64,000 nucleotides of DNA from Streptococcus sp. Marseille-Q5986 (GTDB lineage Bacteria; Bacillota; Bacilli; Lactobacillales; Streptococcaceae), in assembly GCF_946902915.1 (NCBI RefSeq), contig NZ_CAMPPY010000008.1, forward strand, positions 30,106 to 94,105, given 5' to 3'. Position numbers and translations under genes: made by a program. This document shows positions 46,806-57,327 of the stretch, one piece after another; the first letter of the stretch is position 1; each line of letters begins with the position of its first letter. The notes beneath the pieces are model-generated. The model ran no database searches and was not told the origin of the DNA. It saw only the letters and a list, made by a program, of their open reading frames with translations.

Positions 46806-46850
46806 GAGCCGATAAAATGAGATTGTATTAATCTCATTTTATCGGCTCTG
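46806..46850. terminator. perfect long hairpin after orf9 and KTR gene
   Basis: 19-base arms GAGCCGATAAAATGAGATT around GTATTA. Includes the stop codon of the minus-strand KTR gene; acts on both strands. Confidence 0.8.
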
Positions 46851-47027
46851 CGTCTTTGCGTCTGGCTCTGTAATCACAGTTACTTTGAACTGCTTTATTT
46901 CAATTAAATTTTCTTGTCTGCATTTCGGACAATAGAGGGGGAATTTTTTTAATTCAGTATCTTCCCTTATCTTTAATCGTGTTTTATTTCCACATACAGG
47001 ACACAATATCCACTTGTAGTTTATAAT
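46839..47027 (-). CDS. cysteine-rich KTR-domain protein (Tn916 orf6 region)
   Basis: 62 residues with two CxxC knuckles (CPVCGNKTRLK, CPKCRQENL), a small zinc ribbon. No ATG/GTG/TTG fits. The best start is ATT at 47027, because AAAGGAGG lies 7-8 bases upstream and the next codons (ATA AAC TAC AAG TGG) lead into the domain. Function unknown; sits downstream of tet(M). Confidence 0.75.
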   Translation of the reverse strand: MINYKWILCPVCGNKTRLKIREDTELKKFPLYCPKCRQENLIEIKQFKVTVITEPDAKTQSR

Positions 47028-47124
47028 AACTATCTCCTCCTTTACACTTTAATTCAAATCTTTATTAAAAAATATTTCATCTTATTTAACAAGAAACCAT
47101 ATTTATATAACAACATAAAATACA

Positions 47125-49044
47125 CTAAGTTATTTTATTGAACATATATCGTACTTTATCTATCCGACTATTTGGACGACGGGGCTGGCAAACAGGTTCA
47201 CCGGTAGTAACATGGTACCCTTTTAACTCTGTTAAACAAACACTACGTCCATTTGTAAAGAAAGTTAAATCACTACGATATTCTTGAATACACCGAGCAG
47301 GGATTTCTCCACTAAGAATGACCTCATTATTTTTCAATTGAGTGTCTACGATGTTCGCACAATATTTAGGAGCATCGTTGTATGCTCGTGAAAGATATTC
47401 CTTTGGCGCATAAATTTTAAAACTAAGATATGGCTCTAACAATTCTGTTCCAGCTTTTTTTAAGACTTGTTCCAATACAATAGGAGCAAGCATCCGAAAA
47501 TCTGCTGGGGTACTAACAGGGCTATAGTATAAGCCATACTTAAAACAGATTTTACAGTCCGTCACATTCCAACCATACAATCCTTGTTCACAGCCATAGC
47601 GTATCCCCTCCATAACTGCATTTTGAAACGATTGATTTAAGTATCCAAGAGAAACCGAGCTCTCATACTGTACTCCGCTCCCTAATGGAAGCGGTGCTAC
47701 AGATAGACCAATGGAAGCCCAGAAAGGATTCGGTGGAACTTCGATGTGAATGGTATACTCTGCTTTTTTTAACGGTCTTTCCATATAAATGACTGTAGGC
47801 TCTTTTATTTCTATCTCCACATGATACTTTTCTTGCAGCAGAGCACAAGTCACTTCCATTTGTACTTTCCCTAAGAAAGAAAGTATGATTTCATGTGTCG
47901 CAGAATCCACATAATATCGCAGAAGCGGGTCACTGTCGGAGATTTCTAAAAGTGCATCAAGTAACATTTCCCTTTGTTGAGGTTTGCTCGGTTCAACAGT
48001 CGTTTGCAGCAGAGGGAGGGGATTTTCAATTCTCTCTCTCTGTGGCAATAGCTTTGTATCTCCAAGAACACTATTTAACTTCAAAAACTCATTCTGCAAA
48101 ATAACAATTTCCCCGGAATAAGCCTTATCGATTTTACATAATTCACCATTTATTGAAGTATACATTTCTGTAATTTTTATTTTTTCCTTTTCCGATATTC
48201 TAACCGAATCTCGCAAATGCAGTACGCCACTATAAAGACGTATATATGCAAGACGCTGTCTTTTTTCCGAATACTCAATTTTGAAAACATTTCCGCAAAG
48301 TTCAGACGGACCTCGATGTGTTGATGAATAAAATTTATTAGTAATAACTTCTATAAGGTTATCAATCCCTATATTACTTTTTGCACTTCCATGATAAAGA
48401 GGGAACAGAGAACAATTCTGAAATCTTATGCTTTCCTCTTGTTCGAGTTCCAATGCTTCTAATGATTTACCGGACATATATTTCTCTAAAAGGTCATCGT
48501 TTCCCTCTATTACCGTATCCCATTGTTCAGATTCGGTAAAGTTCGTCACACACATATTAGGATACAGTTCTACCTTCTGTTTGATTACAATTTCGGCAGA
48601 AAGTTTCTCTTTAATATCCTGATAAACCGTTGATAAATCAATTCCATTTTGGTCAATCTTATTGATAAAAAAGATTGTGGGAATCCCCATTTTCCTAAGT
48701 GCATGAAATAATATACGAGTTTGTGCTTGTACGCCATCTTTTGCAGAAATCAGTAGAATTGCCCCATCTAAAACTGATAATGAACGATATACTTCTGCTA
48801 AGAAATCCATATGTCCTGGCGTGTCTATGATGTTCACCTTCGTATTTTCCCACTGAAAAGAGGTTATTCCTGTCTGAATTGTAATTCCTCTCTGACGTTC
48901 TAAAAGCGTATTATCCGTCCTCGTTGTACCTTTGTCCACGCTTCCTAATTCTGTAATCGCTCCACTGTTATATAATAAGCTTTCTGTTAAGGTAGTTTTT
49001 CCTGCATCAACATGAGCTAAAACTCCAATATTAATAATTTTCAT
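47125..49044 (-). CDS. tet(M): tetracycline ribosomal protection protein TetM
   Basis: 639-residue EF-G-like GTPase that dislodges tetracycline from the 30S subunit. GTPase motifs [21 protein letters not shown]. Start ATG 49044 ([16 protein letters not shown]), the known TetM start; an in-frame ATG five codons upstream overlaps the leader stop. Complete. Expression is controlled by the leader just upstream. Confidence 0.98.
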   Translation of the reverse strand: MKIINIGVLAHVDAGKTTLTESLLYNSGAITELGSVDKGTTRTDNTLLERQRGITIQTGITSFQWENTKVNIIDTPGHMDFLAEVYRSLSVLDGAILLISAKDGVQAQTRILFHALRKMGIPTIFFINKIDQNGIDLSTVYQDIKEKLSAEIVIKQKVELYPNMCVTNFTESEQWDTVIEGNDDLLEKYMSGKSLEALELEQEESIRFQNCSLFPLYHGSAKSNIGIDNLIEVITNKFYSSTHRGPSELCGNVFKIEYSEKRQRLAYIRLYSGVLHLRDSVRISEKEKIKITEMYTSINGELCKIDKAYSGEIVILQNEFLKLNSVLGDTKLLPQRERIENPLPLLQTTVEPSKPQQREMLLDALLEISDSDPLLRYYVDSATHEIILSFLGKVQMEVTCALLQEKYHVEIEIKEPTVIYMERPLKKAEYTIHIEVPPNPFWASIGLSVAPLPLGSGVQYESSVSLGYLNQSFQNAVMEGIRYGCEQGLYGWNVTDCKICFKYGLYYSPVSTPADFRMLAPIVLEQVLKKAGTELLEPYLSFKIYAPKEYLSRAYNDAPKYCANIVDTQLKNNEVILSGEIPARCIQEYRSDLTFFTNGRSVCLTELKGYHVTTGEPVCQPRRPNSRIDKVRYMFNKIT

Positions 49045-49059
49045 GTGATTTTCCTCCAT

Positions 49060-49146
49060 TCAAAAACCCAAAAGGGCATAAAAATCCCAGTGATAAATAC
49101 TTTTATCACTGGGATTTTTATGCATAACCATAGGTATACAAAGCAT
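49060..49146 (-). CDS. tet(M) leader peptide (orf12)
   Basis: 28 codons (MLCIPMVMHKNPSDKS...) ending next to the tet(M) RBS. Ribosome movement over it controls the attenuator that overlaps it. Confidence 0.8.
   Translation of the reverse strand: MLCIPMVMHKNPSDKSIYHWDFYALLGF
49076..49125 (-). terminator. tet(M) transcription attenuator
   Basis: Inverted repeat AAATCCCAGTGATAAA / TTTATCACTGGGATTT inside the leader ORF followed by T-rich DNA. Upstream, 49147-49420 holds the tet(M) promoter region and no gene. Confidence 0.8.
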
Positions 49147-49420
49147 ACAGATATTCTCTGGATACTTTAGAATCACATGATAAAGGTATTATTAAACTGG
49201 GTACAAAAAACTAAGCCCTCCTAAAAAAGGACATCCAATTATTTGTTCCCACTATCAAATTGACAGTTTATTTAAGAATACCTTGCCGCATATTTATTAA
49301 CTCCTTTTAAATAGATACTTAAATAATAGCACGTAAGAGCATATTTGTCAAGGAATCTCCAATTTTTTATCAAAGAGAGTACGTGATTACAAAATAGCTG
49401 TAATAATGTACCAATATTTG

Positions 49421-50353
49421 TTATTCTATAATCTTCCAATTACTCCCGTTCTTTTCAAGTACCAAATCAAATTGAGATACCTGCGTTGCTTTGGTCTGCT
49501 GGTCGATATACTCCACTGTCAGCGATACCGTGACTTGATTATCCTTACGATTGTGAATAGGATTTACCAGTTCTTGAAAGATGTACTCTTTTCCGATTGG
49601 TTTTAATATCCCGTCATTCACATAGTAGGAAAGTTCACTGGCTGTCGCTGTAGGATAGAGCTTGAAGAACGTCGTTAAAAACTCATTGATTTCATTGGTT
49701 GTAATGGAATCAACCGTCCCCTCACTTTCAATGGCTTTTGGTTTATAACTTGATTTCTTAGGTATGTTGGTAATGGTCGGATTCTTAACCAGTACCATAT
49801 TTCCAGAACCATCTACATAGACACTCACTATATAAGCAGAGTGGACGGTCTTTGTATTTTCTCCCTCTGTAATGAGCTGGTCTACACTGTAGGTTACATT
49901 AAACTCATTGTCGCCAGTTGGCTCTACCGTCCATATCTGAAATCCTCTTACAGAAGACGATACAGGAATATCTTTGCGTACTGTATCAACATTGAGAGCT
50001 TGAAGTTCATCTGTCAGATAGCCTTTTAGACTTTCCATTCGATTATCAATGGACTTATCGGATTGCTCCCATGAATAGTAGACTTTCGCAAAGTTCTCTA
50101 CAAAATTTTCTACATGATGAGTATCAACGTATTCCTTTTCTATGATAGTTGTTTCGTGAATAGTATGAGTATCTATAGCTGTAAAGTGCTTGAATATCGC
50201 AAAGCTGAAACTAAGCCCTAAAAGTACCCACAAGGCAATCACAACCTTTTTATGAGGATTGACCTTATAGACACGAGGTTTCTTTTCCTTTGGTATCTGT
50301 TTTTCTTTATTCTGATTTTTTCTAAATTTCATCATTAAATCTTCCTTTCTCAT
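49421..50353 (-). CDS. orf13: Tn916 Orf13, TcpC/VirB8-like conjugation protein
   Basis: 310 residues; one membrane segment (KVVIALWVLLGLSFSFAIF, residues about 36-54), then two NTF2-like TcpC domains outside the membrane. Scaffold of the mating channel. Overlaps orf14 by 4 bases. Confidence 0.92.
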   Translation of the reverse strand: MRKEDLMMKFRKNQNKEKQIPKEKKPRVYKVNPHKKVVIALWVLLGLSFSFAIFKHFTAIDTHTIHETTIIEKEYVDTHHVENFVENFAKVYYSWEQSDKSIDNRMESLKGYLTDELQALNVDTVRKDIPVSSSVRGFQIWTVEPTGDNEFNVTYSVDQLITEGENTKTVHSAYIVSVYVDGSGNMVLVKNPTITNIPKKSSYKPKAIESEGTVDSITTNEINEFLTTFFKLYPTATASELSYYVNDGILKPIGKEYIFQELVNPIHNRKDNQVTVSLTVEYIDQQTKATQVSQFDLVLEKNGSNWKIIE

Positions 50354-51351
50354 TGTTTGATTCGTCCTGCTCCCACTAAATGCTGTTGCCAGTAGGGGCT
50401 TGTTAAGTCGGCATAACCGATTGGGTCGCCTGCATGAAACATACGGTTATTGCCAAGGTATATCCCAACATGAGTAATATAAGAGCCAGCGTTATAGGTA
50501 GAATGAAAGAAAACCAAATCGCCAGCTTGTGCTTCCGATAGTGGGATATGCTGGGTCACATCATATTGCTGTTGTGCGGTTCGTGGTAAGTTAATTCCAG
50601 CTTTTCCATACGTCCATTGTGTCAGTCCGCTACAATCAAAAGAAGTAGTCGGGGAAGCTCCACCGTAAACGTATCGCCAGCCCTCATATTTCAGTGCTTC
50701 GTCCATGATGGCTTGTACCGTATCATCATCAAACTCTGTTGTGACAAGATACTGCGTTACCAGTTGCACATAAAACATATTGCCATAGTTGTATCGCCAG
50801 CCCCCATTGATAGGTATGGCTATGGGATTGGGGTAAGACACTTTTTCGCCACCTGAATACTCTTTTGAGAAACTTTGAGCCAGTTCAAAGGTATATTTAT
50901 TTCCACGATTAGCCACATACCCTAAGAAACCACCACCATAATTGTAGGACTGGATAACCGATTCTAAATCTACACTGAGCCTTTCGCTACTGGCTAATAA
51001 TTCACTGAAATACTTCACACCTTGCTTAATGGATTCTTCTGTACTCAATGAATTAGGTGGAAGACCGAGGGATTCCGAGGACTGCATAACATCTTCCGCA
51101 GTACCGCCCGATTCCACCTGTATAATCGCAAGAAGTATGTTGACATATTCTTCAACGCCATATTCTTTGGCATATTTTTCTACCATAGGCTTATGAGCCA
51201 GCACTTCTGCGGAAACATTCACACCTCCATAATGAATATTGGAAATTCCGCTGTCCTGTTCATCTGAAAATAAAATGGCAACAAACAGAAGCAGTGAGAA
51301 GACCATCAAGAATAATCCAGAACCACCAATCACTAAAGTTTTCAACTTCAT
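50350..51351 (-). CDS. orf14: Tn916 Orf14, bifunctional peptidoglycan hydrolase (CwlT-like)
   Basis: 333 residues: N-terminal membrane anchor, lysozyme-like muramidase domain (ILLAIIQVESGGTAEDVMQSSES), C-terminal NlpC/P60 domain with Cys in FDCSGLTQW and His in THVGIYLG. Opens the wall for the mating channel. Confidence 0.93.
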   Translation of the reverse strand: MKLKTLVIGGSGLFLMVFSLLLFVAILFSDEQDSGISNIHYGGVNVSAEVLAHKPMVEKYAKEYGVEEYVNILLAIIQVESGGTAEDVMQSSESLGLPPNSLSTEESIKQGVKYFSELLASSERLSVDLESVIQSYNYGGGFLGYVANRGNKYTFELAQSFSKEYSGGEKVSYPNPIAIPINGGWRYNYGNMFYVQLVTQYLVTTEFDDDTVQAIMDEALKYEGWRYVYGGASPTTSFDCSGLTQWTYGKAGINLPRTAQQQYDVTQHIPLSEAQAGDLVFFHSTYNAGSYITHVGIYLGNNRMFHAGDPIGYADLTSPYWQQHLVGAGRIKQ

Positions 51352-53525
51352 GGTTTCTTACCGACTTTCTTAATGGTGGCGGTTTTGATTGGTGGTCTAC
51401 TTCTTGTATTTTGTAGTGGTACTCTTTGAACAGTAGACGGACGTTCTTTTGTGATTGGACGTTGTGAAGTTCTATCTGCTGTAGTGGTTGAAGTTGCTGG
51501 CTTTTGAACGGTTTTTTCTTGAACGGTATTGCCTTGGCGTTCCACTTTTGGACTTGAAAAATCGGACTTAACTGCTGGACGCTCTTGTTTGGCTTGTTGA
51601 GATTCCTTATATGAAGTCTGAATATTAGACTGTTTTGAGGTCTGTTCATCATGATATTGTTCTTGTCTTGTAGTCGGTCTTTCATGAACAGAAGAAGCAG
51701 GCTGTTTTTTCTGTTTGACCTGTTCCATTTCAGAGCGACGCTTCGCAATGGTTTTTCGCCTTTGTTCCTGCTGTTCCTTGCGTCCACTGGCTCTGTCCGC
51801 TTTGGTTTGAGAAATACTACTGGTTAAATCACGGACATTCTCTTTTACTTTGGATTTTCCTTGATATACTGCATATCTTGCATTGGTCGGCAAATCTTTA
51901 ACCTGTTCTTTCAAACCACTAGCAGTGTCTACCATTCTGTCTTTGGTATCAGCTACTGTACCGATGGTTTGACCGATACGTTTTCCAAGTGTTGATTTTT
52001 CCTTTCCGTCTGGTCGGGAGTGATCTGCTTGTGTCCTTGCAGAACTCCCCGAACCCGACTGTCCTTTTTTACCTGTAACAATGGCAGACCCAGCCCCTAG
52101 AGTAGTCATGGAACGTCCAAGTTTCCGCTGTAGACGGTGCATGTGAGCGTGCATAAGCATACGAGGTTTTCTCATCACACGACTTCCCACACTTTGAGAA
52201 TCGTTACTCTGTAGAGAAAACATACTCATTAAATCGCCCAGCTTGAAGTAGATTCCTGCAAAGGTCACAATCTGTAGAAAAGCAATCAAAAAGAACGGAT
52301 AACCAGCCGATAAGGTATAGAGCATGGTTGAAATACTAAATGCTGTCGTAATAATCAATGTGATTCCAGCTCGTGTCAAAATGGTATTAAAGAGCTTTGT
52401 TATGGCTCGTTTTGACATACCATCAAATGATGGAATCATGCTTAAAATAAAGCTCACAGGCAGAAACATAGCATAGATGATAAAAAGTACCTGCGAGAAA
52501 ATCATGATTCCTGTTAATAGGAATACAAATATGGAAATCCCAATATTGAAGACAAATAGGAAGAAGACTGTACCTAAACGGTTAATGGTCTTTGTAATGG
52601 TTAGATTGGTATTGCTTCTGTCTTCAATTTCTTCCGCAACAATTTTTTCTCTGTCTTCGCCATTGTTGGAATCTGGGCTGGTGGAGAGCAGGCTTTCCAC
52701 ACGGTCAATACCGATACTTTCAATGTCTGAACTGTTGTATTGAAGCAGTAGCCACGGTTGCTGAACCTGTATGGAAAATAGGCTGTCACGTATCAAGTCC
52801 ACACTGTCCTTGCCTTGACTATCTGAATGGGGCATGACAATTTTTGTACCCAGTGACAAACTAGCGTTGCTGATGTCTGATGAAAAGTCATTGATTTTCT
52901 TAATATAATCGGGAGCGTAGGCAATAAAGGAAGCCGATAGGATAAAAACCAGCACAAAATTCATGAGGGCATGAATTGCCTTTGTGGTTTCTCTCTTTAT
53001 CAGTCCTGTATAGGCAACATAAACCCCAAGAACCAAAATCAAGAGTAAAAGGAATCCAACATAGAAACCCTCTGTTGATAGTCCACTAGGCGTAACCCCT
53101 GCAAGGGTCTGCATATTCTTACCAATGGAATCTGCTGTAGCGGAAATGAAGTCTAAGGAATAGGCTTCCTGTACTAAGTAACCTGTCGCATTGGAAACAT
53201 ACAAACTGATTGTCCAAATAAAATTGGTAATGGCATATAGTCCATACATGACCTGTTTTCCAATCCCGTCCGACCAGTTCCACGGAAGCCAGCCCCAGCT
53301 ATTATCCACATAAAAATCCAGTTGATAGTTTTCAAGTGGGTATCGGCTGTATTCATTTGCCACATTGACCGTATCATCTACCAAGCCCGCAGCTTGAACC
53401 ACCGTTCCCAGCATGGCTAAAAGAAAAATGGCAATCACAAGTGTGAAAGCCACTGTCATTGCCACTTTACCTAGACGTTTCAGCGTCCAGTTTGATTTTA
53501 TTCTGTTTACTATTGATGGTTTCAC
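51348..53525 (-). CDS. orf15: Tn916 Orf15, polytopic conjugation membrane protein
   Basis: 725 residues. About seven to eight membrane segments in the first 430 residues, then a long polar Gln/Lys/Thr-rich cytoplasmic tail. VirB6/TcpH-like core of the channel. Overlaps orf14 by 4 bases; 3-base gap from orf16. Confidence 0.92.
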   Translation of the reverse strand: MKPSIVNRIKSNWTLKRLGKVAMTVAFTLVIAIFLLAMLGTVVQAAGLVDDTVNVANEYSRYPLENYQLDFYVDNSWGWLPWNWSDGIGKQVMYGLYAITNFIWTISLYVSNATGYLVQEAYSLDFISATADSIGKNMQTLAGVTPSGLSTEGFYVGFLLLLILVLGVYVAYTGLIKRETTKAIHALMNFVLVFILSASFIAYAPDYIKKINDFSSDISNASLSLGTKIVMPHSDSQGKDSVDLIRDSLFSIQVQQPWLLLQYNSSDIESIGIDRVESLLSTSPDSNNGEDREKIVAEEIEDRSNTNLTITKTINRLGTVFFLFVFNIGISIFVFLLTGIMIFSQVLFIIYAMFLPVSFILSMIPSFDGMSKRAITKLFNTILTRAGITLIITTAFSISTMLYTLSAGYPFFLIAFLQIVTFAGIYFKLGDLMSMFSLQSNDSQSVGSRVMRKPRMLMHAHMHRLQRKLGRSMTTLGAGSAIVTGKKGQSGSGSSARTQADHSRPDGKEKSTLGKRIGQTIGTVADTKDRMVDTASGLKEQVKDLPTNARYAVYQGKSKVKENVRDLTSSISQTKADRASGRKEQQEQRRKTIAKRRSEMEQVKQKKQPASSVHERPTTRQEQYHDEQTSKQSNIQTSYKESQQAKQERPAVKSDFSSPKVERQGNTVQEKTVQKPATSTTTADRTSQRPITKERPSTVQRVPLQNTRSRPPIKTATIKKVGKKP

Positions 53526-53527
53526 AT

Positions 53528-55975
53528 TTACACCTCTTTTCGCACAGGTGGTCTGGTATCAAAGGCATGGAGCAGTTCTTCAAATACAGGGTGGAACTGT
53601 ATCACACCGACACGACCATATAAATCACTGATAAGGCATTGCCCGTTTTCCAAATCACGCAATCGCTTCTGATTGTTTTCGTCCTCTGGGTCTACACCAA
53701 AAAAGGCTAAGGTCTTTTTAATCTCGTTAAGGTCAGTGGAACGAAATGCAAATTTTAAGCCGAGGTTATTTTTCAGTTTTTCATCTAAGAGGTCGTCTGT
53801 ATTTTGGGTCACGAAATATACCCCAGCGTTCATAGCACGACCAGCCCGAACCAGCTTCATAGATAGTGTTTTTCCTTGTGCTACCTGTAAAAAGCTCCAT
53901 GCTTCGTCTAAATCTACAATCTTGAAAATGCTTCGGTCTGTATGGATAAAGTCTAAAGCAAAGGTACTAATGACAATCAGCATAGCAACGGATAAAAGCT
54001 CCATAGTGGTATATTCCTCAAAGGAAGTTTCCTTGTCGGGAAGTACCAAGTCCGCAACCTGTATAATGTTCAGTTGTTTTTCTAAGCTGATAGACTGCTC
54101 CACATAACCATTACTGAATAATAAATGTGCAAAGTCATAGTCTGTAAAACTTTCGATATGGTCGGCTATACTGGTACTTAGTGGCGTATTCTCAACCCGT
54201 AATTCCTCAATCACTTTCATCAACCCTCGTACTTCACTATTGGTTACTGCACGAATGGCTTTTCTAAGGATTGGGAAGCGTTCCCCATCACGAGAGGAAA
54301 TCCCCGTAAGGAATGTCAGAATATCAATAGCCAGTGATTCAGAATCTTTGGGATTTTTCATAATCACATAAGGGTCAAGTAAGCCTTTGTTTTTCTCATC
54401 AGAAGTCAGAGTGACGATATTGATTTCATGGGAAATCTCTGGCAAGGTTTCTTTCCATCTGCCACGTTCTGCTTTTGGGTCTACAATCACTGCTTGTGCC
54501 CCATAAAGCACCGCATAATAGACGATAAGGTTATTCGCAAAGGATTTACCACCACCCAGCGAACCAACAAAAGCCGACGCTAACGCATTGGTTACTGAAC
54601 CCTTAACCCCTTGACTGGCAAGAGCAGGTTTCAGATATACATTGCGTCCAGTATCTAAGCTGTAGCCAACATAAATCCCCTCATTTTCCCCCAGCATTTG
54701 AGTAGCACCAAAACCTAAACCAGCGAGGAAATCAGAGGTCACGTATTGAATATAATCATTCATATAACGCTTGCTGGCAGGTAAAAATTCTTCATGTAAG
54801 CCGAGCATATCCCCAAATGGTCGTACCAGTTTTACGCTTAAATCGTCATAAAAATCTTTCACTTCATTACAACGACGTTTGAGTTCGTCAAGATCATTTG
54901 CTGATACCCTTACCACATAAGACAGCTTGTACATAGATTCCTTGCTTTGGTCTAAATTGGTTTCCAGCTCATTCACACTTTCCAGAGCTTCCGCCACATT
55001 GGAGCTGGTTTCATTATCACTTTGCCAAGCGTGGTTATCCAAGTCTTTCAGTTCTTTCTTTTTATTGCGGACAGTAGATAGGGCTTTACGATTCGCTACA
55101 ATTTCCACATTCATTGACGTATCAATCGGGAATGTAAATTGCTGTTGCTGGTAGTAGAAGATTTCAGAGGACGGGAAGTCCAGTTCTCCGACAATGCTGT
55201 TAATGGTAAAGTAAGCTACATAGACGGTTTCATCTTCCTGCTGGATTTTCAAATATCGCTGTTTTTCTTCCACCAAACAGCGAGTAGGCTTAATCAAGTC
55301 ATAGTATTTAATCAGCGTTTCATTATCCAGCTTTTTCTTTGATAGATGGTACTCATACTCTTCATAGGCAGTGCCTGTCTGTCCGTAAAGGTGTTCAATC
55401 AGATAGCCGAAGTCGTCCTTATCTAACCTGCGGATTTTGAAACGACGAGAGATTTTATTTTCTAAGAGCTTTTCCATCTTCTGAAAACGCAGGATTTCAT
55501 CATTACTCATACTAACAAAATCGCCCATCAGCTTATGGTTCACATCATAGACAAAATCAGACAAAGCATTTTTTGCTTCAACGGTAAGACTTTTCATAGA
55601 AAACTCCTGATCGTTGAGAAGCAACTTAAAGCCGATAAAGAAACGGTAGTTCACTTGATTTTCGCCAATCATGGATATTAAAGCGTCTGTCTGTTGGTCG
55701 ATTTTGTCATAGGCAACCGCTTTGAGCTTGCCAGTGACTTCATTTTTGGAACGCTCTTGTGCAGAACGTATGCTGGATTCTGTACTGATTTGTAAAGCAT
55801 GAATTTTGCCATCACGATTTTGTGCGATAAGCTGTCTGAAAGAATCATGCACTTGTATTTTCTGTTCTGGACTTAGAAATGAGTAATTGTAAGGAACAAG
55901 CTCATAGTAAGCATAACATTCCCCGTCTTTATTCCAGACGAGATTGTTTTCAATGTATTTAATTGGATATGCCAT
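53528..55975 (-). CDS. orf16: Tn916 Orf16, VirB4-like ATPase
   Basis: 815 residues from ATG 55975 (MAYPIKYIENNLVW). Walker A in FVGSLGGGKSFANN and Walker B in FKIVDLDEAWSF. Energises the secretion channel. Start chosen for family length over a longer frame that runs into orf17. Confidence 0.94.
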   Translation of the reverse strand: MAYPIKYIENNLVWNKDGECYAYYELVPYNYSFLSPEQKIQVHDSFRQLIAQNRDGKIHALQISTESSIRSAQERSKNEVTGKLKAVAYDKIDQQTDALISMIGENQVNYRFFIGFKLLLNDQEFSMKSLTVEAKNALSDFVYDVNHKLMGDFVSMSNDEILRFQKMEKLLENKISRRFKIRRLDKDDFGYLIEHLYGQTGTAYEEYEYHLSKKKLDNETLIKYYDLIKPTRCLVEEKQRYLKIQQEDETVYVAYFTINSIVGELDFPSSEIFYYQQQQFTFPIDTSMNVEIVANRKALSTVRNKKKELKDLDNHAWQSDNETSSNVAEALESVNELETNLDQSKESMYKLSYVVRVSANDLDELKRRCNEVKDFYDDLSVKLVRPFGDMLGLHEEFLPASKRYMNDYIQYVTSDFLAGLGFGATQMLGENEGIYVGYSLDTGRNVYLKPALASQGVKGSVTNALASAFVGSLGGGKSFANNLIVYYAVLYGAQAVIVDPKAERGRWKETLPEISHEINIVTLTSDEKNKGLLDPYVIMKNPKDSESLAIDILTFLTGISSRDGERFPILRKAIRAVTNSEVRGLMKVIEELRVENTPLSTSIADHIESFTDYDFAHLLFSNGYVEQSISLEKQLNIIQVADLVLPDKETSFEEYTTMELLSVAMLIVISTFALDFIHTDRSIFKIVDLDEAWSFLQVAQGKTLSMKLVRAGRAMNAGVYFVTQNTDDLLDEKLKNNLGLKFAFRSTDLNEIKKTLAFFGVDPEDENNQKRLRDLENGQCLISDLYGRVGVIQFHPVFEELLHAFDTRPPVRKEV

Positions 55976-56351
55976 AAAATTCACTCCTAACTGCTGTAAT
56001 GGCTTCTTGTGGCTGGTTTCTGCCAAGCGTTACTTTTTTTCCTGCATAGGTCAGCTTTGGTCGCAGTGCATAAGCAATGACAGACTTCAAAAATCCATAA
56101 GGCTTTTTACCATCAAAAGTTTTTGTAGACATAAACCATGTGAAAGCCACAGGAATCCCAAAGTATTTGAGAAATGCTCCCTCTATCATGGAAAGAGGGG
56201 GCAAGTTGCCAAGTATCATCACTGCAAAGAGTGACACGACAAACCATGTCATTTGCGTAAAGGTTATGGGAAACGGAAGTCTAAAATCATTGATAGAATA
56301 CAGTACCTTTTCCACAGACCAGATACTGGTATAGCTTCGTATTTTCTTCAT
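55959..56351 (-). CDS. orf17: Tn916 Orf17, TcpE-like membrane protein
   Basis: 130 residues from ATG 56351 (MKKIRSYTSIWSVEK); two membrane segments in the middle. Conjugation protein; overlaps orf16. Confidence 0.9.
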   Translation of the reverse strand: MKKIRSYTSIWSVEKVLYSINDFRLPFPITFTQMTWFVVSLFAVMILGNLPPLSMIEGAFLKYFGIPVAFTWFMSTKTFDGKKPYGFLKSVIAYALRPKLTYAGKKVTLGRNQPQEAITAVRSEFYGISN

Positions 56352-56439
56352 GTAATCAATCCTTTCATAAAAAATAGGGGTAGCTGATTGAGCCACCCCG
56401 TAAAATAGAAAATCTGCCAGTAGTAATGTACCGACAGAT

Positions 56440-56937
56440 TTAATAGACGATTTCAAAAATCCCATGATTGGTTGAGATAAACGTTCCTGAAAGGTCTAAA
56501 TCCCGACCATAGGCTTGATAATCAATATAGTTTTGAAGACTAGCTGGTACTTCGCCTAAAGCACCCGTTTCTTCAATGTAGTAGCGTGCCACGTCATACA
56601 TATCATCACAATCGGAATGAATGATAATATCCTCTTGATGTTCGCTTAGTTCTTCAATGCTTGAAAAATGAGTGAGCAGAGCAGATAGCTCCGATTGTAA
56701 TTCTTCGGGTAATTCCGATACCATTTCCCATAGTCGATTGAGTTCGCCAATGGAAGTGTATTCGTCAACCGTAAAGGGTAACTCGTAGTCATGAATGGCG
56801 TATTCCTCATATTCATCATTCAAGCCGATTTTCTCTTTGACTTCCTCAAAGTCAATGGGAAAGGTAAACCACGCACCGACCAATTCGCCCTCATTGTATT
56901 TGCCTAAATTCGCAATATAGACTTGCATATCGTCCAT
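56440..56937 (-). CDS. ardA: Tn916 Orf18, antirestriction protein ArdA
   Basis: 165 residues, strongly acidic DNA mimic (VYIANLGKYNEGELVGAWFTFP...). Inhibits type I restriction enzymes on entry to a new host. Confidence 0.94.
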   Translation of the reverse strand: MDDMQVYIANLGKYNEGELVGAWFTFPIDFEEVKEKIGLNDEYEEYAIHDYELPFTVDEYTSIGELNRLWEMVSELPEELQSELSALLTHFSSIEELSEHQEDIIIHSDCDDMYDVARYYIEETGALGEVPASLQNYIDYQAYGRDLDLSGTFISTNHGIFEIVY

Positions 56938-57053
56938 ATATTCACGTCCTTTCTTTGTAGAGATTCAAAAATCCCTACCGCACTTCGTTTGGTGTACCAT
57001 TCCTTTGCGGAACATAAGAAAACCACTTATATTCCACAAAAGAACGGTTTTAT

Positions 57054-57275
57054 TTAAGCACCAATAATGCGATTGAATAGCTCTAGTAAAATGTCTTTTA
57101 CTCCAGCAGCGTTGAAGACTAAGCCAACCGCAATAATCGCAATAATTAAAAAGCCAATCAGTTTGCTAAACTCACGCTTGAAGCCAAGATACAAGCCAAT
57201 CACAACGATTGCTAAAAGCACCAGTGATTGAGCGTTTGATAGAAACCAGTTATAAAGGTTTTGTCCAAAATTCAT
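57054..57275 (-). CDS. orf19: Tn916 Orf19, small membrane protein
   Basis: 73 residues with two hydrophobic segments; conjugation accessory protein. The ISL3 element begins 52 bases upstream of its start, separating it from orf20 and possibly from its upstream promoter. Confidence 0.9.
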   Translation of the reverse strand: MNFGQNLYNWFLSNAQSLVLLAIVVIGLYLGFKREFSKLIGFLIIAIIAVGLVFNAAGVKDILLELFNRIIGA

Positions 57276-57327
57276 AAAAATGTTCTCCTCTCTATATTCA
57301 ATGAATTTGTATTTGAGTTATTTTTTT

